The notes beneath the pieces are model-generated. The model ran no database searches. It worked only from the letters and a program-made list of their open reading frames with translations, and was not told where the DNA came from. From positions 55,693,640 through 55,757,639 of the forward strand of contig JASEVX010000013.1 in the NCBI GenBank assembly GCA_031761405.1: a DNA stretch of 64,000 nucleotides, given 5' to 3'. The first letter of the stretch is position 1. Every line of letters begins with the position of its first letter. Below are positions 63,384 to 64,000 of the stretch, piece by piece. This DNA is from Serripes groenlandicus. Its lineage: Eukaryota > Mollusca > Bivalvia > Cardiida > Cardiidae. A program made the translations under genes and the position numbers.

Positions 63384-63530
63384 TTCCCACATACAACAAA
63401 TTTGTATCAGATAACTTTGTTAAAAGTAAAAAATATGGAAACTCTTTAAATTAAAGTATATTTATTGAAAAGACTTGAAAACATTGTGGCAAATGGAGAA
63501 ATTGCGCATTATGAACATTTACTCCTTTTT
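63384..63530 (-). mobile_element. Family F MITE, 3'-truncated
   Basis: 'attcccacatacaacaaatt', 'tggcaaatggagaaattgcg'. Cut off by the tandem repeat that follows. Confidence 0.65.
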
Positions 63531-63539
63531 AGCTCGCCT

Positions 63540-64000
63540 ATTCGAAGAAATAGGGGAGCTTATGTTATGGCGTTGGCGTTGCCAGCTTGGTCAAACCTTT
63601 GCGTGAAAGGCCTTTTCTCAGACACTGTGTATGCTGTTTCTTTGAAACTTCACACACTTATTCAGGATCATTAGGAGACCTTGTATGTCAAGTCCCATAA
63701 CTCTGGAATGGATTTTGACTGAATTGTGCCCCTTTTTGGACTTATAAATTTTGTCAAACCTTTGCGTGCAAGGCCTTTTCTCAGACACTGTGTATGCTGT
63801 TGCTTTCAAACTTCACACACTTATTCAGGGTCATTAGGGGACCTTGTATGTCAAGTCCCATAACTCTGGAATGGATTTTGACTGAATTGTGCCCCTTTTT
63901 CGACTTAGAATTTTGGTCAAACCTTTGCGTGCAAGGCCTTTTCTCAGACACTGTGTATGCTGTTGCTTTGAAACTTCACACACTTATTCAGGATCATTAG
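63540..64000 (+). repeat. 163-bp tandem repeat running off the window
   Basis: 'tcaaacctttgcgtgcaagg', 'ccttttctcagacactgtgt', 'gaaacttcacacacttattc', 'ccttgtatgtcaagtcccat', 'aactctggaatggattttga' with unit starts at 63591, 63754 and 63917. More units probably follow beyond the window. Open frames here are repeat artefacts. Confidence 0.9.

Overview
This is AT-rich animal nuclear DNA with spliced genes and no prokaryotic gene organisation. The repeat content points to a mollusc, most likely a bivalve: several tRNA-derived SINE families (one with AATC tails), many short foldback elements, roughly 160-bp tandem units and 'GTCGTC'-type dispersed repeats. The taxon is an inference; no species marker is visible.

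Two protein-coding loci can be supported, both on the + strand. Locus 1 (about 2.9-8.8 kb) is the 3' part of a gene. An acidic Ser/Asp exon, three small related exons (two of them broken) and a terminal exon encode a C-terminal SANT-like tail with a basic Trp-containing helix region. Its 5' end is not identified and may lie outside the window. Locus 2 (32,116-57,551) is a well-supported SPMAP2/THEG-like sperm microtubule-associated gene with THEG repeats. It has exons of 19, 70, 65 and 67 nt, then two separate phase-compatible terminal exons (54,546-55,167 and 57,002-57,551). Each terminal exon carries five THEG repeats and its own stop, so the locus could make 280-aa and 256-aa isoforms with different C-terminal halves. 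A broken partial copy of exon 3 lies 0.4 kb upstream of the real exon.

The rest is repeats. 0.8-1.4 kb and 6.8-7.1 kb: a Tc1/mariner-like MITE (CAGTTAAGAAC ends at TA). 3.9-4.7 kb, 9.85-10.5 kb and 63.6-64 kb: roughly 160-bp tandem units. 10.6-14.9 kb: a 56-bp satellite in two opposed arrays around a spacer. 15.5-15.8, 17.4-17.8 and 18.2-19.6 kb: a minisatellite, a 20-bp repeat and an 80/161-bp satellite. 20-23.3 kb: palindromes and GAGATATCTC repeats. 24.4-25 kb: a LINE 3' relic. 26-37 kb: SINEs, a 5S-rRNA-derived relic, a 418-bp composite repeat and a near-identical 1.79-kb tandem duplication. 28-63.5 kb: about fifty copies or fragments of one roughly 230-bp foldback MITE (here 'family F') with TTAA-CCCTTTCCC ends. 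These fill the introns of locus 2 and are often nested with SINEs or other hairpins.

The main biological interest is the duplicated terminal-exon cassette of the THEG-like gene and the dense colonisation of its introns by a TTAA-targeting foldback element. No CRISPR array, operon, virus or toxin gene was seen.
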